In this document: piece after piece, positions 1 to 12,700 of the stretch
Layout of the letters: the number at the start of each line of letters is the position of its first letter
Position numbering within the stretch: position 1 is the first letter of the stretch
Assembly (NCBI RefSeq): GCF_041381155.1
Contig: NC_091144.1
Span: 17,059,544 to 17,123,543 of the forward strand
DNA: 64,000 bases
Origin: Argopecten irradians
Lineage: Eukaryota > Mollusca > Bivalvia > Pectinida > Pectinidae
Reading direction: 5' to 3'
Program-made: the position numbers and the translations under genes
The notes under the pieces: model-generated
The model's input: only the letters and a program-made list of their open reading frames with translations
What the model was told of the DNA's origin: nothing
Database searches by the model: none

Positions 1-588
1 GTCTCTGTGGATAAGTTTGAAATTATACATTGTACAAAACAGGAGGTAATGTTTTTCAGTAGTACAACACACGATGGAATACCAACCTTTTATTGCCTAG
101 ATTTCTATGTAAAATACTTGAGCTGTTTTAAATACAGCACTGTAAACCAACGAACTTCTTTTGTGGCTACTAAATTTCGCAATCTTAGACTTAAGTCACA
201 GAATGAAAATTTATTAAAATTTCACTTTAGTATACATTTTATTATTCATCCGATGAGATAAACTTTCCTAAATCCACTCGGGTCATAATTGAAAATTTGT
301 AAAATTAAACCACACACGAAAGTAAGTAATTTAAAGTACATGTACTGTGACCTTGAACCTCATAGTATTGCCTTATAATGGAAACAAACTTGGCATTGTC
401 TAATAATGGCAAACTCAAAAGCTTGAACTACATCCATCTCAAGAAAATAGCGAGAGATAATTATATCCCATAAACAAAGATCAAACCAGATCTTTACAGT
501 TTACCAAACACGATTAAACAATATTCTTTTTTCACGTAACAATGACTGGGCAAATGACTGAAGAAACAGCAGAATGAACACTGATTAC

Positions 589-3500
589 CTTCTCATTTTT
601 TATATCAGGGTTACCTAGGAGCTGACCCCGCTCATTCATGTGCTGGTCAATAGCTTTCTGTCGTACACTTACAGCAGGACTCCCTTGGTGATCCTCTGTC
701 TCGACAGACGTGACCTTTGCCGGCGACCTCTGTACAACACCATGCTCAGGTCCCCCATTTCCCCCTCGTGACATACTTTGGGGAGGCGTCGCCCCTACAG
801 GAACTTGAGAGGGCTTTAACTGTTTACTCTGTATGTTCACTGGTTTGCTAGAGGCCTTGGCCTTGGAAGGAGTTGGCTTTGATGCTGTCTTAGATACTGA
901 TTGGTCATTTTTCTTTGAATTATTATTTCCTGTGCTTCGATTGGTTGACTTTTTTCCAAGGAGAGGTGGTGCAGAAAAGTTGATTGGAAATCTTCGAGTT
1001 GTTTTTTGTTGTTTTTCTTGTTCAAAACTTTCGCTATAAAATAAAAGATATTGTGACTTTAAACCTATTTGTAATTACTTTATAAACCTTTTTGTAATTA
1101 CTTTATAAACCTATTTGTAATTACTTTATCTATGATTTCCCAACTAAACGTACTGAAGTGAAAACCATTATTTTTTAATATTTTGCATCTTCATTATTTC
1201 AAAAACATTCTCAAATACATATAATCATGATCAAGAGCTCTTTCTGATTATCATACAAAGCAATTAATACAATTGATATATCTAAAGTAAATTTGAATCT
1301 TGAATTCCTTCACAAGAAAAAAACAACATCTTAACTGATACAGAGGAAGAATTATGAGATATTGTTTTACATACTCTGCTAGTGCTGAAAAATCGTAGAT
1401 GAGATCCATAGAGTTAGCTCCCCTGCTGATGGGCTCAGTTGGCGGCTGATTTCTCGTCTGGCTTTCTGTATCTACTTTAGGAGTAGTTCCAAGGAGCTGG
1501 GTGATATATTGAAAATATTGATTATTAATATTCTGTGTAATAAATAAGGTGTTTCAGGTAAAAAGACATTTTTTGTTCTCAGAATTTTGATGGTTTTAGG
1601 ATTTAATCATCTTCCTAAATTACATATGTTAAAATAATTAAGTTTTGTATAAATGTTCAAAAATGATAAATTCCTCAAATAACCAGATGTACCTCAACTT
1701 CACATTTTCATATAAAACTGATAATGTTTTTCTTACCCTTTGCTTCATTATATCATTCTCCTCTTGTAGGTTTTTCATCCTTTTGTGTTCTATGTCGAAG
1801 TTTAGAAGAGTAGGAGCGGGTACGATAGGTTAAGGTCCAAATTGTGAAATCACTTTACATACTGGCAACGATGGGCTTGAGACTTACGATAACGAATGCA
1901 TTTAAATATTTATAAACAGGTAATTGTATTGAACAATATCAACAACACATTACTATAACAGATTCCAATTGGGCATTTAATCATTCTGCATGTGACGCAT
2001 AGTTTGAACCTCAACCAAAATGTATTCCATTGTCACATGTACTGTTAACTAGTGGTGTTCTGATTATTCAAGTTTGTTGAGTATCGTTGGTTTGAGGTGT
2101 TTGATCAATTAATCGAGTAAGAAATCTGTTATCGAGTTTGTCGGAATTTTCTGACATCATGATAAACGAAAGTATAGAGTTAGCTGATCACTAAAACATG
2201 CAAAAAAATCATAGTCATTCCCTTGTGTGTGGTTGTCACTCAAATCATTTCAAATTTTAAGCGTCTAAACGAATTGAAGAGCGCATAAGCGCTACGTTGT
2301 AAAGTAAACGTTCAGATGAACATGATTTGTGAAGAAAATAAGTGACATGAAAACATGAGAGCACCGAGAGGCCTCGCCATCGTAAGCCTTTGAAGGAAAA
2401 TTTTGTATGAGACTTGCTTATACATCAAGGAAAAAAATAATTGATTTTAATTGATCATTGATTGGTTAAAAGAAACTGATAATCGACCATGAAATGTCAA
2501 CCGATTCCCAACACTACTGTAAACAGACTTTCTTTCATGGCTATTAAATCTAGCGAATTTCATTTCAAAACAAGGTTGCGAAGGACATTAGGGGATTTGA
2601 AAATCAAATGTATTTTTTTTAATCAATAGATATGATGCAGATGTGAATTCACAAAGGTAAACTTTCACATATTTTCTTAAACTCGCAAAAGTGAATTGTA
2701 CACACAAAATAAAGTTGGTATACAATATTCTATATTTACAGGGTTAAGTTGCTGTAAACAGTCACTAACTTACACTATAGACAATATACTTGTTCACTAG
2801 AAACTAAACTACTACAATTCACTGCCCAAAAGGATATGCATGGCTTGTATGATGACACTGAGGAAGTTGTGAAGAGAAAGAAAGTAGGTATCCTGCCACT
2901 GCTTGGTAAAATACATCACAAATGTTGTGTTCTCTTCAGGTGACTTGATGAACGGGAAAGCTATATATAAAACCAGTAAATAAAAAAACAGAAAATGGTA
3001 CATTTAAAAGAAAATCAAGGGAAAATGATAGAAATCATGTTTAGCATGTCCCTCTTTAGTGTGTCAATGTTGTGTCTCCTTGTGATAGTGGAATTCTTTT
3101 TAACAGGAAAGCTACCACTAGATATAAATAACAATTCTACTTCACCAAAGCTGGAAATAACTGCATAAAATGACAACTTTCAACAGAATATCTATCAATA
3201 AAGAAGAAACTGATTAATTTATTATCAATCACTTTTACAGTAATAGCATTTAGTCTTCATCACATAAATGTCAAAGTAAAATCAGAGAAGAAAAATAAGA
3301 AAGTTTTACAATATATTTTTTCGTCTTCCAAATTAAAAACAAACTTGAAACATATAACATCACTTACAAAACCAATCTTTAAATTCTGACTGATTCTGAA
3401 TCTCTGGCGTCATCTTTTCAAAGAATTCCCTGACTTTGTCCTGGTGATTGTTTTGTGATGCGTACACAATGTAGAATTTCAGTAGTCCAACCTCCAGTTT

Positions 3501-5301
3501 ACGAACACTTGGCATGTAGCGTTGTTCAAGTCGCGAGAAAAGGCGATGGTTCAGGTTGTTCCAAAATTCTCGTAGTGATGCAAGGTCATAGGTTACTATG
3601 TAGTTATATAATTGTTCAACTAAGCGGTCAGCCTGAAAATACAAGTAACAATGCAATAATATTATTGATAATAAATCATTCAAGGTTGGTTGATTGATTG
3701 GCTCAAGAGTCCTAAGTATTACAGGGTCATTTAAGGACGACCTCCAATGTACATGTGTCAATAGTACTGTAGTGTGTCAATGTCTCTGAATACTTTGGGA
3801 GGCTAAAGTATATTTGTGTTGTCTCCATGTAATAGGAAGTTGGACTCTTACAGTTTTTATAGGCTAGTGCTATCTCAATGAAGCATGCCGCCAAAGGGAC
3901 CAAACAACTTTATTTTGTGCTGGCTGTTATGAGATCTTCTACTTGAGTTTAGACCACTCTGTCGTACCCGACGATTATGTGACTTTGGGTTTTGTGCAGA
4001 GGCGTGAGGAGGGAGTTAAGAACAGTGGATTTTTGTTTTTTTTTGTTTTTTAGTGCACTCTATAAGATAAAAACGATAAATACATTTGTTGTATTTAAAT
4101 GGATGTGAGGGCTTAAAAAACTGTGTATGGGATGTGTGCCTTGAAGTCCTCAAGTGTTGTGCTTTGCACTGCTGCTACTGGTAAGAGATTCCATTGTGTA
4201 ATTGTGTATGGGATGTGTGCCTTGAAGTTCTCAAGTGTTGTGCTTTGCACTGCTGCTACCGGTAAGAGATTCCATTGTGTAATTGTGTATGGGATGTGTG
4301 CCTTGAAGTTCTCAAGTGTTGTGCTTTGCACACCTGCTACCGGTAAGAGATTCCATTGTGTAATTGTATGTGGGAAGAAGGAGTATTTGTACGTGTCTTT
4401 GGTAGCAGAAATATGTGTAAATGTGAGTGGGTGCATGTGCCTGTTTCGTTCTGCTGTCTGTTTTGGTTAGTATTTGTGTGTTGACTGCGACTAGTTTGTG
4501 TGTGATTTTGTACAGAAGAATAAGTCTTGACTGTATTCTGCGTGTGTATAGTGATGGCAGTTTCAATTGGTGTATCATGTCTGTTACTGAACTTGTATTG
4601 TGATATCTGTTTTGTATGTAGCATGCTGCTCTTCGTTGTATTTTTTCTATTTGGGTGATCTGGGGTGTGTGGTAAGGGTCCCATACGGAAGAGTTTGAGT
4701 CTAGTGAGTGCCTTGTATGTATGAGATAGTCCAGAGGTGGATATAAGTCAGTGATAGTAACCCCTTGAGTATCGAGGATGTCAATTTCCCAAAACCCACA
4801 TATACTTGTCTCATAGATATGGTCTTTAAATTACCTTAGCTGTTAACTGGACGTGAAATGTAGTCAATCAACCAACTTTTCATTTCCTAATAAAATCGCG
4901 ATTTTTGTTTTAACTTTTAATTAGAAATGATTGCTCACGAGAATAAGACTTGACACCAAGTTGAAACCAAACGAAAATAAACTTTTGCGTGAGTTTAGAC
5001 AGATGTTCTAGTAAACCCAAAAGTGCAGTCAAGCAAAACAATATTGTCCATAATCACATGCCCGTTAGGCCTACATAAAACGTACTGCCAGATGAAAACA
5101 ATCGATTCATGAGCAACAGCTACCATTCAGTGCTAAAAGTGAATCTTGCCTTAGCTCAAAAGTTTGTCGTATAATTACCCTTAATCCTCTCTCCTTCTCA
5201 TTTTTCAGTTCGGCTTCAAAAGATCGGTGCGCGCTTGTAAAACCTCGATACAGCAAGTAGTCTTTGACCATTTCATCGACTCTGCCAGTAGCAGCCGCCA
5301 T
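589..5301 (-). CDS. WDR91: WDR91 (WD repeat protein 91), 5' six exons, partial
   Basis: Exons on the minus strand: 5301-5179, 3632-3368, 2960-2838, 1819-1737, 1496-1375, 1033-589; the phases join into 387 open codons and the gene runs off the left edge. The protein opens MAAATGRVDEMVKDYLLYRG, a LisH-like N-terminus, followed by the WDR91-type helical region (LFSRLEQRY, FYIVYASQNN, SLHNFLSVI) and, after exon 3, MPAPTLLNFD, which matches the vertebrate family in order. Exons 5-6 encode a low-complexity Ser/Pro/Lys linker. The C-terminal WD repeats should lie beyond base 1. In the known family, WDR91 is a Rab7 effector on endosomes that restrains the Beclin1-VPS34 PI3-kinase complex during early-to-late endosome conversion. 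All junctions are GT-AG except intron 3 (AT-AC). It is divergent from NIT2. Identification is confident from memory of the family; exon ends are read by eye. Confidence 0.9.
1065..1128. repeat. Short tandem repeat, about 26 bp x 3
   Basis: Three near-identical copies of a unit like TTGTAATTACTTTATAAACC lie in WDR91 intron 5. No function is suggested. Confidence 0.7.
1820..2837 (-). other. Candidate U12-type AT-AC intron (WDR91 intron 3)
   Basis: Read on the minus strand, the intron starts ATATCCTTTT at 2837 and ends AC at 1821-1820, with CCTTAAC about 10 bases before the end. These match the minor-spliceosome 5' site (ATATCCTTT) and branch site (TTCCTTAAC). No GT-AG pair near these exon ends keeps the family's MP-P-LNFD junction, while the AT-AC pair joins ATG C to CC GCT exactly in frame. 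Confidence 0.8.
2050..2516. mobile_element. hAT-like non-autonomous element
   Basis: The ends are short imperfect inverted repeats (TAGTGGTGTT / AACACTA) and are flanked by CTGTTAAC and CTGTAAAC, a 7-of-8 match expected of an 8 bp hAT target duplication. The right end carries the family-like string TGTTGGGAATCG in reverse. No coding sequence is seen. It sits inside the putative U12 intron of WDR91. Confidence 0.45.
3722..3840 (+). repeat. Dispersed repeat fragment (family with GGGTCATTTAAGGA)
   Basis: This fragment in WDR91 intron 1 shares the order GGGTCATTTAAGGA, TTTGGGAGGCT, GTGTTGTCTCC with the segments at 44030-44105, 48400-48660, 51362-51600, 56225-56485 and 56785-56960. It is a dispersed family with no visible coding content. 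Confidence 0.5.
4113..4770 (-). mobile_element. LINE (non-LTR retrotransposon) 3' end remnant
   Basis: Minus-strand frames give the typical C-terminal tail of CR1/jockey-like reverse transcriptases: VWDPYHTPQITQIEKIQRRA, then LPSLYTRRIQSRLILLYKI, then TYNYTMESLT and TITQWNLLPV. The match is spread over more than one frame, so the copy is decayed. The last 81 bp of coding (TITQWNLLPVAAVQSTTLEN and following) is present three times in tandem at 4125-4365. It lies in WDR91 intron 1, in the same orientation as the gene. Confidence 0.75.
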
Positions 5302-5406
5302 TTTCCTCCCCTTCTTTTCGTAGCTCTCGGACGCTACTTTTGATCTAAAGAAGAAACCCGAAAGTTTCCGTTGGTGTTGAACAAGGGAGGTTACTCTAAA
5401 GTCACA
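5302..5406. promoter_or_regulatory. Bidirectional promoter region, WDR91 / NIT2
   Basis: Only 105 bases separate the minus-strand WDR91 start codon from the plus-strand NIT2 start codon, so both 5' UTRs and core promoters must overlap here or reach into the other gene. No clear TATA box is seen. This is inferred from arrangement only. Confidence 0.6.
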
Positions 5407-7142
5407 ATGGCTACTTTCCGTTTAGCACTGGTGCAGTTAGCTGTCTCTGCAACTAAAGCAGACAACCTTGTCAAAGTTGCTAAACTAGTGAAGGAGGCAG
5501 CATCTAAAGGAGCCCAAGTTATTGCGCTACCAGAATGTTTCAATTCTCCTTATGGCACTTCATATTTCCCAGAATACGCCGAAAAAATTCCAGGCGATTC
5601 AACTCAAGTTTTGGCAAAGGCTGCAAAAGATAATGGAGTATTTTTGATAGGTGGATCCATACCGGAGAAAGACGGCGACAAGTTATTCAACACATGCACC
5701 GTGTACAACCCAGAGGGCACAATGATAGCCAAGCATAGGAAGATGCATTTGTTTGATATTGACATTCCTGGTAAAATTAGATTTCAGGAATCTGAAACGC
5801 TGAGCCCTGGCAGTGGGTTCACTACATTTGATACTCCATACTGCAAAATAGGAGTTGGAATATGTTATGATATCAGATTTGCTGAAATGGCCCAAATCTA
5901 CAGTAAACGAGGATGCAAACTTATTGTGTATCCAGGTACGGCTACCCTATGAAAATGATGTTAAAATGTACACTATACTAATGGGAATAATTCGCATACC
6001 ACATGTAATCCAATAATATTAGACGTTGGTATTAAGAAACTTTTGATGGGCACGACGTAATGATCAGATGTGTCTCGTCATACTATAGATCAAAGTTGTA
6101 ACAATATTGGAGTAATACCACGTGACACCCGATAACGTCGTTAGACTTAGTGTGGGACTATTGATGCTATTGGTGATGGAATGACGTCAAAAAGTGATAT
6201 CATGCGTTAAATTCATTTCAGGGGGAAGATTACAAATACTTACATTCCATCACCAATAGAGATACTAGTCCCACTAGTATCACGGGATACGTGAATTAGT
6301 CCCATTATACACACGATACATTATTGTAGACCTGTACAATTGTAATGATGTGTGTAGTGATAAGTGTGTACCATGTAAATTTAGGGGAAGAGTACCTTAG
6401 ACCCTCAGAAATTTGGAAAGACCTTGGCCCAAACGCCTTATTTCTATTGATTTTTGCTTTAAAACTCTAGTAATTTGTTAATGAAGGATCAGTCTCAAGG
6501 AAGAATTCCAATAGGAACTAATTAAGGCAAATATATATCAAGATGTATCATGCATATAAGTTTTCCTAATCGAGTATTCATGATCACCTTACCATGATTA
6601 CCGAAAACGGAATTTGTCAAAGTCACCAAAAGTCACATCATACTTTAAGAGAGGAAAAAGATAAATTTGAACTTTGAACCCTTCAAACTCAAGATATATA
6701 ACTCTAATTGATGAAGCAGATGATTCTAACTAGTTCCTCAGTCCTATATGATGAATAAGCCTCTCTTTATATTGTGATCATTATTCATTTGCAAAATAAA
6801 TGTTGAAAAAAATTTGATTTCAAATTTTCAGGGGCCTTCAATATGACCACCGGACCTGCCCACTGGGAATTGCTACAAAGGGGGCGTGCCCTGGACAACC
6901 AACTGTATGTTGCCACAGTATCACCTGCCAGAGACGAAAGTGCTACATACCATGCATGGGGTCACAGTTCATTGGTGAATCCTTGGGGGTCAGTCACTTC
7001 AACCATGGAGCATGAGGAAGGGGTCATATATGGTGACATTGATCCAAACTATGTGGATGAAGTGCGAGCACAAATTCCGATTGGATTTCAAAAGAGACAT
7101 GATATGTATAAGGTTGAAGAAGAAGAGAAAAAGGAAAATTAA
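5407..7142 (+). CDS. NIT2: Omega-amidase NIT2 (nitrilase superfamily), complete
   Basis: Two exons, 5407-5935 and 6832-7142, join across a GT-AG intron as Y-P-G-A-F-N to give 279 residues, close to the roughly 276 of mammalian NIT2. The nitrilase triad is at the positions known for the family: Glu43 in [11 protein letters not shown], Lys112 in KHRKMHLFD, Cys153 in GICYDIRF. The enzyme hydrolyses alpha-ketoglutaramate and alpha-ketosuccinamate to the keto acids plus ammonia, closing the glutamine transaminase pathway in cytosol and mitochondria. The start [10 protein letters not shown] was preferred to an in-frame ATG at 5371 because family proteins begin here and the catalytic numbering then matches. 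No breaks are seen. It shares its promoter interval with WDR91. Confidence 0.95.
6118..6306. repeat. Imperfect fold-back (MITE-like) in NIT2 intron
   Basis: GGGACTATTGATGCTATTGG at 6153 is mirrored by the strand-reversed CCAATAGAGATACTAGTCCC near 6270; the arms continue outward to CACGTG/CACG motifs. Arms are about 60 bp with mismatches. No coding content. Confidence 0.5.
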
Positions 7143-7758
7143 GCTCCATGTCAAATTATTGTTTTTCATTAAAAACTTTCTAACAAAAATTTAAAATCAC
7201 AGAAGGTCCACACAGTTGGAATTACTTCTTGGGCCCATATAAATGACATAATGTTAATACATTGATATGTAGTACATTAAAACCAATATGAATGGTAGTG
7301 ATCAATGGCAAGTTAGACCATTTCTTCTACAATCAAATCATTGTACAATTTTACCTATGCTAACAAAAATGATTTATTGAAATTTGCATTTAATTATTTT
7401 ATGTTATGATATTAACATGTATTATTTTTAGATTTTATGCAACCGTATATTTTAATGTACGGGTATCTGTATTTAAATCAGTCCCTAATAAGTTGGAAGT
7501 GGTTTGTATTTAACCATTTTGAAATTCATTTCAGATTTTGAAGTTTTGTTAAGTTTCATGATTCAATGAACATTATTATCAAGAGTGCTGTATGATCACC
7601 CATACTCTCCTCATAGTGAAATTATGGGGACACCACATCCCAGTTTCATCAACAAAAATTATTTAACCTAACTAAGTTTACAATGAAGTATTACAGTAAT
7701 GAATTCAAGAGACAATTTATGGATCTAAAATTTTGTGTTTTATAATATTCTTGTAGAA

Positions 7759-7764
7759 AATAAA
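7759..7764 (+). terminator. Poly(A) signal, NIT2
   Basis: AATAAA lies about 620 bases after the NIT2 stop codon, giving a plausible 3' UTR end near 7780. Other AT-rich hexamers nearby could also serve. Confidence 0.5.
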
Positions 7765-8000
7765 GATAAGAAACTTCATTTAATCCTGAATTGTTAGTTA
7801 AACTAGGGCCTGTGACTCAAAGGTTCATAACATGGCCATGTGAATATGTATGAAAGTGAAACTTCTGTTATGAGTTTTTGTTTTACACAAGAATGCTATA
7901 TCACATTGATCAATAAGATGAAGATCTAGGTCAGATAAGTTAAGATTTAGATTATCTTCTTTTGGTTTTGAGATCCATTAGACTAAGAGTCAGCTATGTA

Positions 8001-8188
8001 TTCCGTCTTTGCATATTACAGAGTTAGCTCCCTTGCGGGTAGGTATCCATTGTGAAGTCATTATTTTGTGTGTGCAATTCAAGTCGTTTTCTCTGAAAAC
8101 CATGATGTTATGCTCGCAGACACATGAGGTCACAATCAATACCTACCCGCAAGTGCAGATAACTCTGTAATATGCAAAAAATACGGAA
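8001..8188. mobile_element. TA-flanked MITE, family 1, copy 1
   Basis: 188 bp element with inverted ends TTCCGTCTTTGCATATTACA / TGTAATATGCAAAAAATACG GAA, flanked by TA on both sides, as for Tc1/mariner-type elements. Internal symmetric motifs are GGGTAGGTAT and ATACCTACCC, and CATGATGTTATG. Related copies lie at 12575-12738 and 60549-60733. Confidence 0.8.
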
Positions 8189-9320
8189 TATGTCCAATAG
8201 ATTGCTTGAATAACATTAAACAGACACACTTTATAGCTTAAATTATTTACAGGTAAGTTGTTAATATTAACAATCAAATATCCTCATATTTTTAACCCAA
8301 TTTTATATTAACCCTAGATATTTCATAATGAATAGCAATTTAGGTATATGAAGAGTTAATTCCTATGTTTTCAGTAGGGGTGATTTAAGGGTCCATGACA
8401 TCAGTGACTTTACTTGTATTCTGTATCTTTTCACTTATTTATAGACATTCAAGTATTAAGCTTATTTGGAAAATGAATTTTTGTGTTATACACAAACCTG
8501 AAACCGGCTGAAAGGACTTTTATCCTCTTCATAGATATAGATTGGAATACACGTACAAAATGTACTTCTGAAGTTCACCAAAAACGGCGTGGTTTTGCAT
8601 GTCCCACTTTGGAAGGTGTTAAATTTACTATAGTTATTGCGGATAATTGTTTTAAGAATAATCAAAGAATGAAATAAAACTATGCAAACATATATTAAGT
8701 CTTAGTTTCGTTTATAATTTTACATCCTTTCATTATGTTATGATGCCTGTTTTCTTGTCTTATTTCTTTCTTTCATCTCTGTGGCCTTGCACTGTCAGAG
8801 AATTATTCAAATAGAAACTACATGTACCTCCCGACAAATAGTTGCATTTAAAATTGTTCATCTCAAATGACCATTATGGTAACACAGCCTTTTGTCGAGC
8901 CAGAGTAGCAAATTAGGAGCCCTCCTTATGACATGTGTCCTTTATCATTAATCAGCTATCAATCACCTTATGTACATCGTGTACTGGAATCAAAGCTGTA
9001 GGAGTCAGATTGAGAATACGTCAAAATCTGTTTGTAGATCTTTTTTTTTTTTTTTTATGAAATTAGATCAAGTTACATGAACATCCAAGATGGCAAGGCA
9101 AATGCCATATTTTTGTGGCCAAAATGTTCCATTTAGCCACCTGCTTTCACCTACATTGTACATGTACATATGGGTTTCAAATTTGGATCCTACGAGGAGC
9201 AGTTTCCAGGTACTGACCGTAGGTTGATGTTTTTTCTCAAGATACTTGGACATTCCTCCACCTCTTAAACCTAGCGATCATTTTAGTGCGAAGCAGGATT
9301 GGACTGGGTCAATCATCGGT

Positions 9321-9450
9321 GACCTGGCTGGAAGCTCAGTCGGTAGAGCATTTGGTAAGTGGTCGGAGGTCTGGGTTCGAATCTCAGTCTGACAGCTACA
9401 TTCTTTAGTAAAATGGCCCTGACTGAATAGGACGTAAAACAAAAACAAAC
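9321..9450 (+). mobile_element. tRNA-derived SINE
   Basis: A box A (AGCTCAGTCGGTAGAGCA) and a box B (GGGTTCGAATCTC) lie at tRNA-like spacing, followed by a non-tRNA body and an A-rich tail with GGACGTAAAACAAAAACAAA. The body marks it as a SINE, not a functional tRNA gene. Confidence 0.7.
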
Positions 9451-9703
9451 ATGAATCATAATTTTTCCTGAGCTGTAGGCTAAATGTCGAGTTTCTAAAG
9501 CATGTAATTCAAGAAACATCTTAAATATACGTTTCTTGTATTACTCATTACACATCCCTCCCACACACTTTTATTTTTGTGAGTTGCCTTTATTAATTTA
9601 CAAATCCCTCAAAGCATATTTCCCGCCAATTTTTCTTTGAAATGCTACTTTCGTTTTCTATTTTTAGCTGAATACAAATCAATCAGACGCTTTAATAAAA
9701 TGC

Positions 9704-12700
9704 ATGCGTCCCAGCGTCATGAACAAGTGTGTGATTGAGCCAGAGTACTTTCGATTTCACATGATGGCGGGTGCCACATCAAATATCCCGACGAAGAAGC
9801 GCCGTCTTGGCGACAACGATTCGTTATTTACAGACTTTCCTCAAGCCACTAAAAGGCAGCTCGCAATAAAACTGCACGACCTATGCGATACGCATGGTCC
9901 AGTCTGGGAATCACTGAAATTCAACAATAGCAACGCAGCTGATGAAAATGGCGGAATTCCATTTTGTAAGGCATACTGCAGTGTTACAGCCAGCAAGAAA
10001 AAACTGTTCTTCGGTGCGATATTCGTTGATGGCTTGATCATGATGTCCAATTTTTTAGAACAAGGAATTATTCCCAGTAACAAACCAAAACGACTCGTTC
10101 TTGGTAATTTATTAGACTACATTGTTGACTTTGGTAAGCACATCCAACCCATTGTGAGCACCCCATTTGATTTTCATAGGACGAATAATCATATTTCATG
10201 TTCTGGTAGCCCGAGAGACTCTGGTCCCGACACCACACTTAGTCATTATTTCCTATATATTTCACAAGTTTAATTATACCTCAGTGTAGTTGTTATTAAA
10301 ATTAATTAGTAATAAGTCTGCATGAGTGTATTCAAGACACATTTTTATTGCTCCTTTACATTTATTTTCAGAAACACAAGCTGCTCTTCTGGAATTAGAG
10401 AGCTTTGGTGAGGCAGAGCTTGCAATTGTACTAGTAAACCATTTACTTGGAAAGTTAGCAAGCTCAACAAAATATATCATTAACAAACATCGTTCTGGGA
10501 AGAAACTAGAGAATTGTCCGTGTTCGCATGATTGTGATATGTCTGGTACTTACGGAGATACAAGCATAGGTAAATATTATATATCTATCATACAATTATG
10601 AACTTCACATAAGATCATCAGACATCGCAAAAATGTGCCAGTCTGATGGACATGTCCGGAAACATTTGATGCGGACCGCCTATTTTAAATCCGGTCTGGA
10701 TTAACCGTCGCTGGTAATAATTGAGTACCAGAAGTGGGTTGAAATGGCTTCTCTGAAATATTACACAGATGCTGAACCAGGCAAAAGGAATGTAGAATTA
10801 AAACTACATAAGATAATCAAGAAAGCAGCTGCCTGGATACTAATAGCAGGAAATTATGCTTACTTCAAAAATTCACATTAATGTTCGGTCCTGCGAAATC
10901 TTGTTTGGTCCGGCTTACTCACAGTCCTTGTCAGTCTGAATAAATGTCCGGCCATTTTTTCAACTTTCGCGATGTATGGATCATTCCCTGAGCATAAATT
11001 ATTAACTGATGTGAGATGCTCATTATTTTCTTTAAACCATCAGGTTTATCAGTATAAATTTAGATACAGTGTATATATTTTGACACAATTTACTGTGTAT
11101 TTTTGCCACAGACCAACTTAATAGGTCTTGTTTATTTCATAATGTTACAGTAGGTTGTTTAAAGTTTTTATCAACAATAGAATCATTTGATATTAATGCA
11201 ACAGTGTTTTGAGTCTGTGTAAAAACGTTTTGGATAAAGATTAAAGAATTAAAAGAATTTTGTAAATATCTTTTTTTTACAAAAGAGACTCAAAACACTT
11301 GTTGATCAAGGCCCAAACAAATGAAGGGGTAACCCATCCAAGAGTGAGCCGCGCTCACCGTTGGTTAACTACAATACACAAAACCAACACTCCTCCTCAC
11401 AGACACAAAAGCTAGCTGAATAGTGATGGACTATGCGACTGAGATGCCAATGTCCATGTATCATCACATTACCTTCCCCCCTCCCCTCGTCAACAAACTT
11501 CATCCCAAAGCTTTCCGGGGTTCAACCTGTCCCTGTTGTTTGTTATAGCTGTGCCGCCTCATGACTAGAACCTCACTAGTCACCAACCAGTACTAGGAAC
11601 ATTGGGCTTCCCATGCTGTCCCAAGGCATCCTACAGGAAGCCAGGCCCGTTCTCTGCCACCAAATGTAACATGCTGAGGCTGGTGCCCGAACAACTTACT
11701 GGTCACCCATCCATGTATCTTCACACAACTAATCATAAAATCAGCTGGCTTACAGTAGTGAGTTTGACACTGATCGATATTTTATTTACGGTACACAGCG
11801 GCAAAACAAGTTATAAAAAAATAGGGCATAAAGAAAAAAAAGAAAAAAAAAACAAAAAAATATTTTGTACAATGTCCAAGTGTTATGACATCTGACACTG
11901 CACATTCATCATCATTGCATTGGTTCTGGAAAATGTGGGTTGCCAGGGTGGGAAAACCTGAAAAATGTGCTTGCGCCATATGCTCCGGGACCAATGCACT
12001 AAACACTTTAAAACAATACATGTATACCCTGATTATCCGGAGGAATGATAATTAATTATACCTAACAACGACTCACACAGGATTCAAACTTTTGTTTTAT
12101 ACCTACGCATTGTGACAATACAAAAAAAATTATTAGATTAATTAAAATACACTATCTATCATGTATGTTTTGTAAATATGGAATATTAAAGATGCTCCAC
12201 CGCCGACAGAGCATAAATGATATTCATCATTTGAACAATAATTGTTGTTTAATCATGTATATTTATGTCCAATAAACACAAAAAATAATATAAAATGGTT
12301 TGTTTTGCCTTTGTTGCAAAGGCAATCAGTAGGTACTTTATTCCATTTAGGATATAGTGCCACAGAATTTTTCCGGGAAGCAATTAATTATTTTTTATAT
12401 TTTTAACTTAAAATAAAATTAGAAGTTCAAACATTTCAATGGTGGTAATGGTGTAAAGTTAGTAACTTTTGTAACTGAAGAAAAATACTAAATTGTCTGT
12501 TCCCCTTTTTAGTAGTGAAAAAATACCATTTGTCAGCGGTGGAGCATCTTTAATGATATTATATTATGTAATTATTCCGTCTTTGCATATCACAGTTACC
12601 AATCTTGTGGTTAGGTATCCAATGTGAGGTCATTATTTTGTGATTTGTTTCATTCACAAACACATAACATAACAATTAATACCTACTTGCAAGGGCAATC

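Larger units (their letters stand above)
7765..9703. other. Intergenic stretch, NIT2 to 420-residue gene
   Basis: Apart from the MITE at 8001-8188 and the SINE at 9321-9450, no gene is seen. The open frames here are short, lack family features and look random. Confidence 0.6.

Noticed and set aside
4123-4470. Plus-strand 115-codon frame with repeats of VYGMCALKSSSVVL type
   Set aside because: It is the antisense of the triplicated LINE 3' coding segment, which makes sense only on the minus strand.
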